From CAWAMR01 sp963783095 (GTDB lineage Bacteria; Planctomycetota; Planctomycetia; Gemmatales; Gemmataceae), in the NCBI GenBank assembly GCA_963783095.1, contig CAWAMR010000021.1:62001-126000 (forward strand): a stretch of 64,000 bases of DNA, read 5' to 3'. The notes below the pieces were generated by a model. It did not search any database, was not told the DNA's origin, and saw only the letters and a program-made list of their open reading frames with translations. The position numbers and the translations under genes are program-made. This document shows positions 1 through 9,103 of the stretch, one piece after another. Positions within the stretch are counted from its first letter, which is position 1, and each line of letters begins with the position of its first letter.

Positions 1-290
1 GGGAATCAGTAGGCCATGAGCATTACAAATGCTCGAAACGGCCATCATCAATACACATGCAGGCAACCCGTAAGCGCATTGGACCACCTCACTCTCTTTC
101 TGAAGGAACTGAACAACCTCATGAAGTATAAACGAAATGAAGGGTTCTGTGGATTGGAGAATCCCAGTGATGTTACCGTAGAGTTACAAAGGGATTTGCG
201 GAGCAGTTTCGCGGGGCGAACCGTTTGACGCCACAGATCGGCCCCTGGACGCGACCTGCGGCTAAAGAGGCCGGTCAATCCGTCTTGGTC

Positions 291-361
291 TAGTCCTAAT
301 CATAATCCTAATCCTAATTCTAATCGAATTCAAAACCGAGTATGATTATGATTATGATTAA
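291..361. repeat. AT-rich hexanucleotide inverted repeat
   Basis: Near-tandem CCTAAT/TCATAA words on the left are mirrored by GATTAT words on the right (TATGATTATGATTATG), so the two halves can pair across a short GAATTC-containing loop. Seen directly; function unknown. Confidence 0.6.
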
Positions 362-449
362 AACGGTTCGCCAAGTTTGCGTGAAAAGTGAGTGAGGCGA
401 ATTGTAACGTAAAATGGCCTCTATGCAGATTTGCCGTTGCCTCAACCTT

Positions 450-575
450 CTCGTTCCCACGCTCTGCGTGGGAACGCACGGGTGGGACGCTCCGCGTCCC
501 GCTTGATCGAAAAATGCGCTTGGACCACAGACATTGTCTCGTGGGGAACGTGGCGCGGAGCGTCCCACCCGTCCG
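450..575. repeat. Interspersed palindromic repeat, family C, copy 1
   Basis: A hairpin of about 11 bp arms (CGTTCCCACGC / GCGTGGGAACG) at 453-477 is followed by a second inverted pair, GTGGGACGCTCCGCGTCCC near 482 and GCGGAGCGTCCCACCC near 555. The same architecture recurs at 19857-20009, so this is a dispersed element and not part of a gene. Confidence 0.75.
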
Positions 576-679
576 TCAAACTTGGAATCATCACGTGGCA
601 CAATAGATTCGCTGGACCAACACACCTTTTTGTACTGGACGCCGCCGCAACCGATTTTCTGATCGCGTGTTCACAGATG

Positions 680-1195
680 TCAGCCTTTTTGTACACAAAG
701 CCGAAACACCACGACGTCGCCAAATTTAATCTTAGTTTTCTTCCTCTTTATTTTGAACCCATCCAGAGCAATATGCAAAAGTGCCGTTCCATTTCTGTCA
801 CCAAGCCACCTAAAAGCCACTGAGAAAGTGTTCTCAGTATTCAACTCAAATGAACCTACTTGCGTTTCGTTGATCCTGAATTCGAGGTTGCCGACTACAC
901 GAAAGTTAGTGCTTTGAGGTATTTTCGCAGGCTGCATTATCGGCTGAGCTTTTAGCTTCTTCTCTAGATCTTCGTGGGTAAAAGACTCAGTTGGCTGATC
1001 TGCGTGTTGCACCTCTGTCAGCCTAAAGCTGACTTCGTCTCCAACATTCATAGTCGCTTTCCGATAGCGATGGTGGACCAACTGATTGTCAACTGTTGCC
1101 ATGTCTAGGTCTATCTCGCCTAGCTCGTTGCCGAGCCAACTCAGATCAAACGATGCGCAAGGTAGCTGTCTAATCTCTGAAAGTTGGTGTACCAA
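680..1195 (-). CDS. Hypothetical protein, possibly N-terminally truncated
   Basis: A 171-codon open frame with no family that I recognise. The longest reading begins at a TTG at 1195; an ATG further in (MATVDNQLVHH) is a plausible alternative start. The product has no signal peptide or membrane segment and is rich in beta-prone charged stretches, ending in a basic tail (KIKRKKTKIKFGD). Its 5' end lies only about 30 bp from the start of the IS66 transposase gene on the other strand, and the first residues already look like mid-domain sequence. I infer that the IS insertion may have removed the original N terminus. Existence as a gene is moderately likely; function is unknown. Confidence 0.5.
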   Translation of the reverse strand: MVHQLSEIRQLPCASFDLSWLGNELGEIDLDMATVDNQLVHHRYRKATMNVGDEVSFRLTEVQHADQPTESFTHEDLEKKLKAQPIMQPAKIPQSTNFRVVGNLEFRINETQVGSFELNTENTFSVAFRWLGDRNGTALLHIALDGFKIKRKKTKIKFGDVVVFRLCVQKG

Positions 1196-1227
1196 AGCTC
1201 GGCGGGATTGGGTAGATTTGTCGTGGC

Positions 1228-2785
1228 ATGGATGCCATCAACCAACTCCGAGAAGATGTCCGAGACGGACGAGTCTCTGCTGAAAGCCTCGTCGATTGGG
1301 TCGTGCGCCTTCAGCAACAACTCCAAGCGGCCCAGCAACAACTCCAAGCGGCCCAGCAACAACTCCAAGCGGCCCAGCAACAACTCCAAGCGGCCCAGCA
1401 GCGTATCGAGGATCTTGAGAAAAAGCTGGGGGATTCCGGCACTCCCAAGATCGATCAACCCTTTTCCGTCCATGCCGAAGAAAAGCGGCAAGAGGCGCGC
1501 GGCAAGAAAATACGCCCAAAGAAGCCAAAAGGTCGGCGGGGCCGCTTGACCACGGCGGAAAAGCTGGCCAAAGCCGAGCGCATCGAGAAAGTTTACCCCG
1601 AAGGCATCGATCCGGGCGCTTGTCAACTCTCGCACACGCGAGCGGTTTGGCGTATGGAACAAGGTCGCTCCGTGCTGGTCGCCTACGAAATTTATCGCGG
1701 TCCGGGCAGTCAATATGGCAAGATACCCGGCGTTCTGGGCCGCAGCGAATTCGGTCTGGAGATTGTCGTATCCATCGCCTATTTGATCCAGATCGTCGGC
1801 TTGTCGTTCGACAAAGTCTGTTCCATCCTCCAGTTTTTGCAGAACCTGCCTCTGAAGAAATCGCAGGCGGATGCCGTGCTGCGTCAGTTGTCCCGCTATT
1901 GGGAAAAGGAGTTCGACAGGCTCTGCTTGCTCGTGGCCAATTCGGCGATCGTCCATGCCGACGAAACCGGTTGGAGCATCAACAGCGTCTGGGCCTTTCT
2001 CTCGGAGAAAGCCCGAATCATCTGGTTCGGAGTTCATAAAGACGCCGAGACCTTGCGGATGATCCTCGATCCGGACACCTTTGCGGGCATCCTGATCAGC
2101 GACGATGCCGCCGTGTATGCGCACTTCACCCGGTCGCAGAAATGCTGGGCTCATTTGCTCCGCAAGGCGATCAAACTCAGCCTGGGTGATCCCGAGAATT
2201 CCAAGTATCGGCAACTCACGGATGAACTGTTGGCGATCTATCGCGAGGCCCGTCGCGTCCAAGTCGATGGCCGCCTGGGGAATGCGGGTCGAGCCGCGAA
2301 AGTGACGGTGCTGGAGAACCGCGTTATCGAATTGTGCGGCTGGTCGTGGCTGCACAACGAAGGGCCGATCGCCGGCCTTGAAGACGACTTCCGCCTGCTT
2401 ACGTCGGAACTGATGGACCTGTTGTTTCAGAAGCAGCTTTTTACCTTCGTGACGGAGCCGGCCGCGACCCAGCCCAACGGTCAAACCGTGCCGGTCCCCG
2501 GAACCAATAACGAAGCCGAGCGAACGCTCCGGCCCAGTGCCGAGGCGCGAAGACAGGGCGCACCAACAAGACCAGCACGGGGGCTCGGCGGCGAACCGTA
2601 CTCACCAGTGTCTTGGAGTCGCTACGATTGTATTTGCCGATTTTCTCACTCAAGAGCGTGCTTGAGGAAATGACACGCTGGTGGGAGGTCGGGCAAAGTT
2701 GCTTCCAGGAACTGGTGCAGAAACTCAACCTGCAAATGCCCGAGCAATCGATTCTCGATCGCCTGCTGCCGAAGCCAAGCGGCTA
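1228..2785 (+). CDS. IS66-family transposase, frameshifted near its C terminus
   Basis: DDE transposase of the IS66 (TnpC) type. Residues 28-67 form a coiled coil built from four copies of a QLQAAQQ heptad. A basic, zinc-finger-like linker region follows, then the catalytic core: HADETGW (Asp near 245), ISDDAAVY (Asp near 292) and NNEAERTLR (Glu). The frame then slips at about 2540-2550. The alternative frame continues the family perfectly (TGRTNKTSTGARRRTVLTS, ending LLPKPSG at 2785), so one indel separates a full-length transposase from a broken one. No TnpA or TnpB partner genes are visible, and I could not identify terminal inverted repeats, so the element may be incomplete or a TnpC-only type. 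Confidence 0.88.
1316..1400 (+). repeat. 21-bp tandem repeat encoding coiled-coil heptads
   Basis: Four near-identical 21-bp units (CAACAACTCCAAGCGGCCCAG) inside the transposase gene encode four QLQAAQQ heptads. The low divergence of the units suggests recent slippage. Confidence 0.85.
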
Positions 2786-3301
2786 AAAAGAGTTCCTGCC
2801 TGTCGATTCCCAAGATTTTCCTGATTCCCGATCCAAGTCCATGCGATCCTGACCAAGACTCAGGCTGCGATGCTGCGCAGCGAAACTTCATGGGGTTGAG
2901 GGTCTATAGCCGCCTAACCGCTCGCGACACTCCAACGCGCACAGGGAAGCTATTAATCATCTAATCCATAGAATGGACAGCTACTGCGCAAGTGTTCTCA
3001 TGCAATTCGATAGAAACGAATTGCACTTTGTTCTTATGTATCGATAATGCGTCCATCTCCAGTCCCAAATTGTTATTCACTTCTTAGTTCGCCATACACT
3101 TCCTTGAATTTTGGATCGGTAAAGTTCATCGCAAAACGATTCGGGATGCTGCCCGGCTCCGATCCCATTTCCGATTTCAATTTATGGAAGAAGCGCCTTT
3201 GCGACTGTTTCGATAAGTACATTCCGGTGAACGGAATCTAACCAACGCATCGCCTTGTTTTTTGTCTTTTGTGGTCGTCGTCTTGCGGGTAAAATAGCGC
3301 C
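2786..3301. other. Intergenic region downstream of IS66, no supported gene
   Basis: About 500 bp with only short frames. A 64-codon plus-strand frame at 3047-3241 has an ATG but no recognisable domain, and I leave it uncalled. The stretch probably contains the right end of the IS element; no clear inverted repeat was found. Confidence 0.5.
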
Positions 3302-3640
3302 ATGAATCCTACGACAACAATTACCTGGCAATACTTGGCGCCGAATCCGAATTCGTGCTATAAGCAGCTTTTTGTTGCGGGCACGCGTATCCGCGCCCGC
3401 AGCATCTACGGTTTGTACATGAATGCCGAAGAGCCGTTGACGCCGGAAGAAATCGCTGCGGACTTCCGTCTGCCGCTGGCGGCGGTTGTCGAAGCGATCG
3501 CGTACTGCCAAAGCAACCCACCTGAAATCGCCCAGGATTTCGAACGCGAAGAGCGCCTCATGCAAGCCAGCGGCATGACCGATGGCGGCAAATTCAAGGT
3601 TGTACCGCCAAAGGAGCTTGCTCGGATCTTAAAACAATGA
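3302..3640 (+). CDS. DUF433 family protein (putative antitoxin)
   Basis: A 112-residue protein of the DUF433 family. These are small helical DNA-binding proteins that usually form the antitoxin half of a toxin-antitoxin pair with a DUF5615 PIN-like nuclease. The central part carries the typical YGLYMNAEEPLTPEEIAADF and ALAYC-like segments: a winged helix-turn-helix in which low-complexity PxE residues precede the recognition helix. The gene's stop overlaps the ATG of the next frame (ATGA at 3637-3640), the usual translational coupling of these pairs. The partner is broken after 15 codons, so this antitoxin is an orphan as the sequence stands. Length is normal for the family. Confidence 0.85.
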   Translation: MNPTTTITWQYLAPNPNSCYKQLFVAGTRIRARSIYGLYMNAEEPLTPEEIAADFRLPLAAVVEAIAYCQSNPPEIAQDFEREERLMQASGMTDGGKFKVVPPKELARILKQ

Positions 3641-3684
3641 GGCTCTACCTTGACGAATTCATCGTTTTGAACCACTGGCGATGA
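3637..3684 (+). pseudogene. Remnant of DUF5615 PIN-like toxin
   Basis: Starts in ATGA overlap with the DUF433 gene and begins MRLYLDE, the normal start of DUF5615 PIN-like toxins (first strand and catalytic Asp). It reads only FIVLNHWR after that before a stop at 3684. No continuation of the family is found in the next 100 bp in any frame. I infer a deletion of the toxin body, not a single indel. Confidence 0.6.
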
Positions 3685-3789
3685 CCTCGCAAGTGGCCGA
3701 CTGGCAGTTTTTCTGCGGTTTCGGCAACCTATTCCAACAAATATCCATCAGCGCTAAGTGGCTAAACTCACGTATGTCGCTTCCTCAGA

Positions 3790-4623
3790 TTGCTCTCTGG
3801 GAAATCGCTTCAAGTCTGCATAGAATACTCTTTTCTCCCCCGAATTCATTGCCTGGAAAGGCCCGTCTTGAACTCCCTTGTTCCGATTGGTGCCGGCTGC
3901 CTTGTTTGCATGATGCCGTTGGCACTCTATTTTCTTTACCTTTCCTACCTCCACCAACGACGACAACCCACTCTCCTTACAGGCCCGTGGGATTTCGGTT
4001 GCGCATTGTTGGGATTGTCCGGCTTCCTGCTGATGGGGGGATTGCTTTTGCTTTCGACGATCGATGCTACCTGGCGCAGTTTCTGGTTCAAAGGCACTTT
4101 CAAACAGATTCAAGTTGCCTGGCATACCGATCCCATCCTATGGTCGTTTCTGAGCGCTGGGTATGTCGTGTCACTGTCTTTGTCGATCGGTCTATTGATG
4201 CGGCACCGCCGAAAATGGATCGTCATCTACAACACCGATCGCGCCTTGGCTGAAGAGGCTTTGATTGAAACAATCGATGCACTGGGCTATACCTGGAAAC
4301 GGATCGGCTGCGGCCTGGAAATTGGGGTTCCAAAATCGGCAGTAAGCCACTTGGAAGAGGCCGGATTTCATCCTTCGGTTCCATCGATCCAAATTCAGAT
4401 CGACTCCTTTGAATCACTCAATCACGTCAGCTTCCGATGGCTAAAGAGCCCAACCATGCTTCAAGGCGAAGTGGTTGGCCAGATGGAAAAGGTCTTGACG
4501 AATGTTGAGTCGCCCGAGTCGTCGGTTGGAGGCTGGTTCCTTACCGCGGCCGTCTCGATCTTCCTCGTCATGTTGCTCTGGATGATTTTTCTCATCTATA
4601 CCGTGATGACAGCAGCCAAGTGA
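3790..4623 (+). CDS. Hypothetical membrane protein
   Basis: A membrane protein of unknown function. The frame opens at a TTG at 3790, but the first about 30 codons are unlike a membrane protein. The ATG at 3910 (MMPLALYFLYLSYL) or a TTG shortly before it is a more natural start and would place a membrane helix directly at the N terminus. From that point there are three hydrophobic segments (around MMPLALYFLYL, GFLLMGGLLLLS and VVSLSLSIGLLM). A soluble domain of about 120 residues follows, and a last helix (AAVSIFLVMLLWMIFLIYTV) sits at the C terminus. The pattern is consistent with a small planctomycete-type membrane protein family; I cannot assign a role. Confidence 0.65.
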   Translation: MLSGKSLQVCIEYSFLPRIHCLERPVLNSLVPIGAGCLVCMMPLALYFLYLSYLHQRRQPTLLTGPWDFGCALLGLSGFLLMGGLLLLSTIDATWRSFWFKGTFKQIQVAWHTDPILWSFLSAGYVVSLSLSIGLLMRHRRKWIVIYNTDRALAEEALIETIDALGYTWKRIGCGLEIGVPKSAVSHLEEAGFHPSVPSIQIQIDSFESLNHVSFRWLKSPTMLQGEVVGQMEKVLTNVESPESSVGGWFLTAAVSIFLVMLLWMIFLIYTVMTAAK

Positions 4624-4812
4624 GCCGCAAATCCAGTTCCAAGAATACCGAATTTGCCGACTCTGCCATCCTCTCTTGGGAGCTTATGTCATCGAAGAAT
4701 CCTTTCCGACGTTTTCTCCGTATTGAGACGCCGATGAATGAGTTGTCGGATGCGCCGGAGGTGCGGATTGTTTCGTTCGTCGGTGCATCGCTTGAATCGG
4801 AAAGGATTTGCG

Positions 4813-5280
4813 ATGAAGCGCATTCTGTTGGCGGTGGCAGCGGTGGCGCTGACCGCGTTGACGACATCCTCCGTGTCGGCTCAGTACCCCCCTGCCCCGG
4901 GCGGAAACCCGCCTCCTGGATTTGCCGGGATGCCTCCCGGTTATGCGGCTATTCCCCAAGGCTATGCAGAAGCTATGGGGCCGATGGGCCCAATGGGCTA
5001 CCCGGATCCGCAAGCAGCAGCCCAGGCCGCCGAAGCCAAGTCAAAGCTGGCGCAGTACAGGAGCCAATATGGAGTGAGTCCGATATTTCGTGTAATCTTC
5101 TGCGGAAAAGGTTGCACTTCCTGCAATGGCGAGCCTAAACATCCGGGGATTTTCCACGCCCTGTGCAAGAAATCGCAAGGGGCCGTTCCCCCGCCATTCC
5201 CGGTCGGAAACGGTGGAACACTGGTATTCCCCAATCACCCGTTTGTTCGCAGCCCAAGAGATTTCTTCATGGTCGACTAA
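4813..5280 (+). CDS. Secreted Pro/Gly-rich planctomycete protein with SPRDFFM tail
   Basis: A 155-residue exported protein. The chosen ATG at 4813 follows GGAAAGGATTTGCG and begins a clear signal peptide (MKRILLAVAAVALTALTTS, cleavage after SVSAQ). A Pro/Gly/Met-rich segment follows (PPGFAGMPPGYAAIPQGY), then an Ala-rich linker, then a short cysteine-containing domain (FCGKGCTSC). The protein ends NHPFVRSPRDFFMVD. That terminal motif recurs, in my knowledge, at the end of many planctomycete secreted proteins; its function is not known. The four Cys could form disulfides or bind metal. An upstream in-frame extension to 4738 has no ribosome binding site and I reject it. Confidence 0.8.
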   Translation: MKRILLAVAAVALTALTTSSVSAQYPPAPGGNPPPGFAGMPPGYAAIPQGYAEAMGPMGPMGYPDPQAAAQAAEAKSKLAQYRSQYGVSPIFRVIFCGKGCTSCNGEPKHPGIFHALCKKSQGAVPPPFPVGNGGTLVFPNHPFVRSPRDFFMVD

Positions 5281-5290
5281 TCGCCTCTTG

Positions 5291-5390
5291 GCGTAGGGCA
5301 AGCGTCTCGCTTGCCCGGACAAACGGCACGCTTATTCTACGAGCCGGAAACTTTGACTCCGCGACGTAGGGTAAGCGTCTCGCTTGCCGC
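5291..5390. repeat. Interspersed palindromic repeat, family B, copy 1
   Basis: Two copies of GTAGGGCAAGCGTCTCGCTTGCC (one with a T for C change) about 75 bp apart, each a near-perfect hairpin around AGACG/CGTCT. The same unit forms a longer array at 21652-21908. It lies between convergent gene ends and may terminate transcription. Confidence 0.8.
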
Positions 5391-5821
5391 TCATCCCTTC
5401 CTTTCCAATTGGTTGATTCGCTCTCGAATCTCTTCTGGCAAAGCCACTTTTTCCCCATTTCGATAATCGTAGGCAACGACGATACATTCTCCCTGCGTCG
5501 TGACCTCGTTTGATTTCTTGCTGGCAATGAGATGTTCCAGGGTAAATCGATCGTCGGCGATGGATACTATCCTGGCTCCCACCCAAAGCGTATCGGGATA
5601 AAAGACGGGTCGGCGAAATCGTGCCTGAGTGCTCGCAACGATGGGGCCGATTCCCGTTATTTTCATGTCTTCCATCCAGCGAATGCGCCGTAGATACTCG
5701 ATGCGCGCGTCTCAAAATAACGGAAGTAGACGACGTTGTTGACGTGGGCAAAACCATCCATATCGCCCCAATCGACGACCTGCTCAAAGACCACCGGGAA
5801 ACTCGCAAGCAAAGGGTGCAT
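5391..5821 (-). CDS. Acyl-CoA thioesterase (4HBT, YbgC/FadM type), one frameshift
   Basis: Hotdog-fold thioesterase that hydrolyses acyl-CoA esters. Reading from the ATG at 5821 gives MHPLLASFPVV followed by a VVDWGDMDGFAHVNN segment, which holds the catalytic Asp and the HVNN motif of the 4HBT family, then VVYFRYFET. The frame is lost at about 5705, where one G appears to be missing (GAGACGCGCGC where GAGACGGCGCGC would restore ARIEYLRRI). It continues as MEDMKITGIGPIVAST to the end. The restored length, about 142 residues, is normal for the family. The single indel at a GC run suggests sequence error, not decay. Confidence 0.8.
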
Positions 5822-5838
5822 TATGTCGTCTCGAATTA

Positions 5839-5940
5839 GTTCCAGGTTCCAAGTTCCAGGTTCCAGGTTCCAAGTTGAAACGCTGAAGGGTTGATGGTTT
5901 TGAACTTGGAACCTGGAACCTGAACTTGGAACTTGGAACT
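5839..5940. repeat. Inverted GTTCCAAGTTCCAGG repeat
   Basis: Three to four copies of AGGTTCCAAGTTCC-type words on the left are answered by GGAACTTGGAACC words on the right around a 30-bp centre, giving a long, strongly self-complementary hairpin. It separates two minus-strand genes. No coding function. Confidence 0.75.
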
Positions 5941-5943
5941 ATT

Positions 5944-7049
5944 CTATCCACCATTCATTCGGGCTAATTCTCGTAAGTAATCGATCGCCTCATCGACCGT
6001 GCCGACGAACTCGCCTGGCCGTCGGCCCGCGTTGTCGAGTTGACGCAGTTCCATCAGATCGTCGAAATCAGGCGACGCTTCCAGCCTGATTTTTTGACGA
6101 TGCCCCAGCGTTCCGGACTGATATTGTTGCGCCAGCATGTGGTTCTCGATCAGGAACTGCGTCCGCTCCGTTATCAGGCCGTCGAGCGCCTGAAGCGCGG
6201 CACCGACATGGTCGGTTGGATCAAGCCCCTTGCCGACGTCGTGAAGAGCGCGGCGAGCAGGAACTCCTCATCGTAGGGCCGTGCCTCGCGTGCCAGTTCG
6301 AACACCTGCAGGAGATGATAGAGCACATCCCCTTCCGGGTGATACTTTGCGGATTGCTTCACGTTCTCCAGCGGCAACAGCAGCAGCCGGAACAACTGAT
6401 ACGGATCGACGTCATCCTCATCTCGGCGATGGCTTCGTCGAGATCGACATCGGGATATTCGGCGCTCGATCAGTTCCTCCAATTCGCGGATCGACGCCCG
6501 CTCGATCGCCTTGCCGGTGATCGAACTCTTGAAGACGTAGTGTGCCTTGTCCTCCGGCGTAGATCGTCAGTTCGAAGTTGAAGCGGTCGAGACGTGAATG
6601 TGGGTGAAGACGCGACATTCGTCGTGCTTGACAACCTGCTTGCGTTCGACGTCGAACGGATAACCTTCGCCTTCGAGCAGGCCGGCGATCGGCTCGACGT
6701 GATCGCTGAAAACAGTGCATATCGATGTCGGAGCCTTTGCGGACGTGGCCGGTCATGACGCTGCCGATGAGTCGCGGCCGGAAGCGGCGGAGGATAGCGC
6801 ATCAAGCTGCAGCGCTTCCAATCGCATGTCGCGCAAGTTGTCGGTCGCGTGCGTCGCCTTCGTGGGTGCGCGCAAAGAGTCTGGATCAGGTCGCGGATTT
6901 CAGCGTTGGAGGGAAGATCGGCGGGTTTGACGTTGCCGCGGCAGAGGCGCTTGGCGGCCTTGCGTTTGGCGGTGAAGTATTCGGACTCCACGCCGATCGT
7001 ACATCAGGCGAGCGGCTTCGAAACGCGATGGCATGACGGAGACGTGCAT
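5944..7049 (-). CDS. Nucleotidyltransferase-HD domain protein (CCA-transferase-like), several frameshifts
   Basis: Assembled from at least four frame segments. The N-terminal part (EYFTAKRKAAKRLCRGNVKP) leads into a nucleotidyltransferase core with a GSVxxG..SDID pattern (RLIGSVMTGHVRKGSDID) and a KAHYVFKSSITGKAIER-like stretch. The C-terminal half is an HD hydrolase domain (PEGDVLYHLLQVFELAREA, where H is a metal ligand, then RPYDEEFLLAAL) ending LRELARMNGG. Domain order resembles tRNA nucleotidyltransferases with a C-terminal HD domain, but substrate is uncertain. The start at 7049 has a good site (GAAAGGATGTCTG before ATG). The indels lie near 7000, 6860, 6730, 6570, 6420 and 6160. The family continues exactly after each, so I treat the gene as whole. 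Confidence 0.65.
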
Positions 7050-7279
7050 CAGACATCCTTTCTATGCGCCGGATATTAGAAGCCCATTTCGAGCGGCGCG
7101 GGGCTTATTGGTAGTCTATCGGAGGAACGGTCGGAGTGAAAGAACAATTCTTCCAATTCTCGCTGCGCACAACAACTGGTGGGGGGAATTTGAGACTCTT
7201 TCGGAATGGAAACATCTCTACAATGGGGTGACGATTCTGGTAAAATACGGAGGTCTGATTCTCAAACCGAGGCGATACC

Positions 7280-7540
7280 ATGTTGAACGAAACATGTTCT
7301 TCCTGTGGGCGCAACCTCTTAGGAGTTGAGTGCTGCTGTCCGAATTGTGGCGCGATGGTCAATGGCTCGATCACAAGTCTTGAACCAGTAACCTTGACAC
7401 CGGAATTTCTGGAATTGGCCAGACAGGAATTCACTGAAGAGGAAATTGTTGCGGGAATCGAGGAAATTGAACGAACTGGCGGATTGAAATTAGAGGACTT
7501 CATCCACGAGCTTGAAGCGATAGTGACTCCCCGTGAATGA
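7280..7540 (+). CDS. Small zinc-ribbon protein
   Basis: An 86-residue protein starting at an ATG preceded by GAGGCGATACC. The N terminus has a zinc ribbon, CSSCGRN followed by CCCPNCG, which gives four well-spaced Cys ligands. The rest is acidic and helical (PEFLELARQEFTEEEIVAGIEEIE). Such short CxxC proteins next to regulatory genes often bind protein or nucleic acid, but no specific role can be read from the sequence. It stands alone between two minus-strand transcription units. Confidence 0.7.
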   Translation: MLNETCSSCGRNLLGVECCCPNCGAMVNGSITSLEPVTLTPEFLELARQEFTEEEIVAGIEEIERTGGLKLEDFIHELEAIVTPRE

Positions 7541-7640
7541 GCCGAGCGTACTGAACGCGGAGAAGCGGCAGGTCAAGGTGGGCGTTCCACTGAGATGGTT
7601 ATCCAAATCAGAAGTTTGAAAGTCCCGGACTCTAACCAGC

Positions 7641-9103
7641 TCACCCTGCCGATTTTCGTTCTTCTTCCCACCGGTTCAGCTTATTGTAAAGCGTCTTCAG
7701 GCTGATCCCCAGTTCCTTGGCCGTCTTCGGCTTGTTGTGGTTGTTCTTCTCCAATACCCGAAGGATGTGTTCCATCTCGATGTCGTGCAAGGTTCGCGGC
7801 GAATCTGCCTGCCGTCGGCATCGGCAAGATCATTGGGTTTGCAGAAATCGTCGGCGCTGCAGGACTGGGTCGACGTGCGCTTCAGACGAACCTGTCTGGG
7901 GTAAATGGGCGACAGTGATCGGCCCTCCCCCGGCAACGATGTAGGCGTATTCCATGGCGTTGGCCAACTCGCGGACATTGCCTTCCCAGTGGTGATCGTA
8001 ACAGCACTTCAATCGCTTCACCGGTCAGCAAATCGGCAACTTGTTCGAGGGGCCGTTTCGCCGATCGGGCCAGCAGGTGTCGGGCCAATTCAACGATGTC
8101 GGTCTTGCGGTCGCGCAGAGGCGGCAAATGAATCTCAAAAGTATTCAATCTGAAAAGCAGATCTTCGCGGAATTCATCGGCCTCGATCATAAGAGTGCAA
8201 ATCCTTATTGGTGGCACAAATAACACGCACGTCGATCCGGAACGACTCGGTATCGCCGAGCCGGCGGATTTCGCCCGATTCCAAGAATCGCAATAGTTTG
8301 ACCTGGATATTCTTGTTCAGCTCGCCCAGTTCATCGAGGAAAAGGGTTCCGCCGTTGGCAACCTCAAAGAGTCCCTTGTGATCGCGGTCAGCGCCCGTAA
8401 AGGCACCTTTGCGATGACCGAACAATTCGCTTTCGACCAAGGTCGGTGCCAGTGCCCCGCAATTCACGGGTACAAACGGCATATCGTTCCGCCTGCTGTG
8501 CTGGTAAATCGACCGGGCCACCACATCCTTGCCCGTTCCGGTTTCACCCGTAATCAAAATCGTGGAATCGGTCGGAGCAACCATGGCGATGAGCCGATGA
8601 ACCGCAGCCATCGCCGGAGAATTGCCGATCAAAAGGTTGGGGCCTTCCGCAGCTCTGAACGCGAGTCTGCAACGCAAGATTCTTATTCTTGAGTTTGCGC
8701 TTCTCCAAAATTCGGATGAGAATCGCTTCAATTTCGGAAAGCTTGCAAGGCTTGTTGATGTAGTCGAAAGCGCCCAGCCGCATCGCCTGTACCGCGGTTT
8801 CCTTGCTGGCATAGCCCGTCATCATGACCGCTTCGGTGTCGGGCGACACTTGTTTGAGCCGTTCCAGAACCTCGAATGCCGGTCATGTCGGGCATGTGCA
8901 GATCGAGAATTGCGGCATCGAAGGTGCTTTTTTCCATCACCTTCAGCGCAGTGCGTGCCATTGGGGCAGACCGTCACTTCGTGGCCGAGGGTCGGCAACT
9001 CGTGGCGCATGAATTCTTGCAACGATGCTTCATCATCCACGAAAAGGATGCGAAGGCTTTTATGCGGCGGCGTTGCCAAGTCCGTCCTCCGTCTTCGGTC
9101 CAA
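7641..9103 (-). CDS. NtrC-family sigma-54-dependent response regulator, several frameshifts
   Basis: Three domains in order. The receiver has LRILFVDDEAS (acidic pair), ILDLHMPDMTG (phospho-acceptor Asp) and INKPCKL (conserved Lys). The AAA+ domain has GETGTGKD (Walker A), GAFTGAD (the sigma-54 contact loop), GGTLFLDELGE (Walker B) and LPPLRDR. A C-terminal Fis-type helix-turn-helix ends LYNKLNRWEEERKSAG. It activates sigma-54 promoters on phosphorylation. The first codons overlap the 3' end of the kinase gene upstream; the likely start is the TTG at 9103 or one slightly downstream. Frameshifts are visible near 8985, 8880, 8665, 8190, 8010 and 7840, each followed by correct family continuation. 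Confidence 0.85.

Larger units (their letters stand above)
1..679. other. Intergenic and repeat DNA, no supported gene
   Basis: I see no convincing gene here. An open frame of 70 codons on the plus strand (16-228) has no recognisable domain and no good ribosome binding site, so I do not call it. The stretch holds the TAAT/GATTAT repeat at 291-361 and a palindromic repeat at 450-575. Confidence 0.6.

Noticed and set aside
1141..2484. Long antisense open frame of 447 codons across the transposase gene
   Set aside because: It is the shadow of the IS66 gene. Its repeated LLLGRLE motif is only the reverse reading of the 21-bp heptad repeat.
3047..3241. 64-codon ORF after the IS element
   Set aside because: No ribosome binding site, no domain, and composition unlike neighbouring genes.
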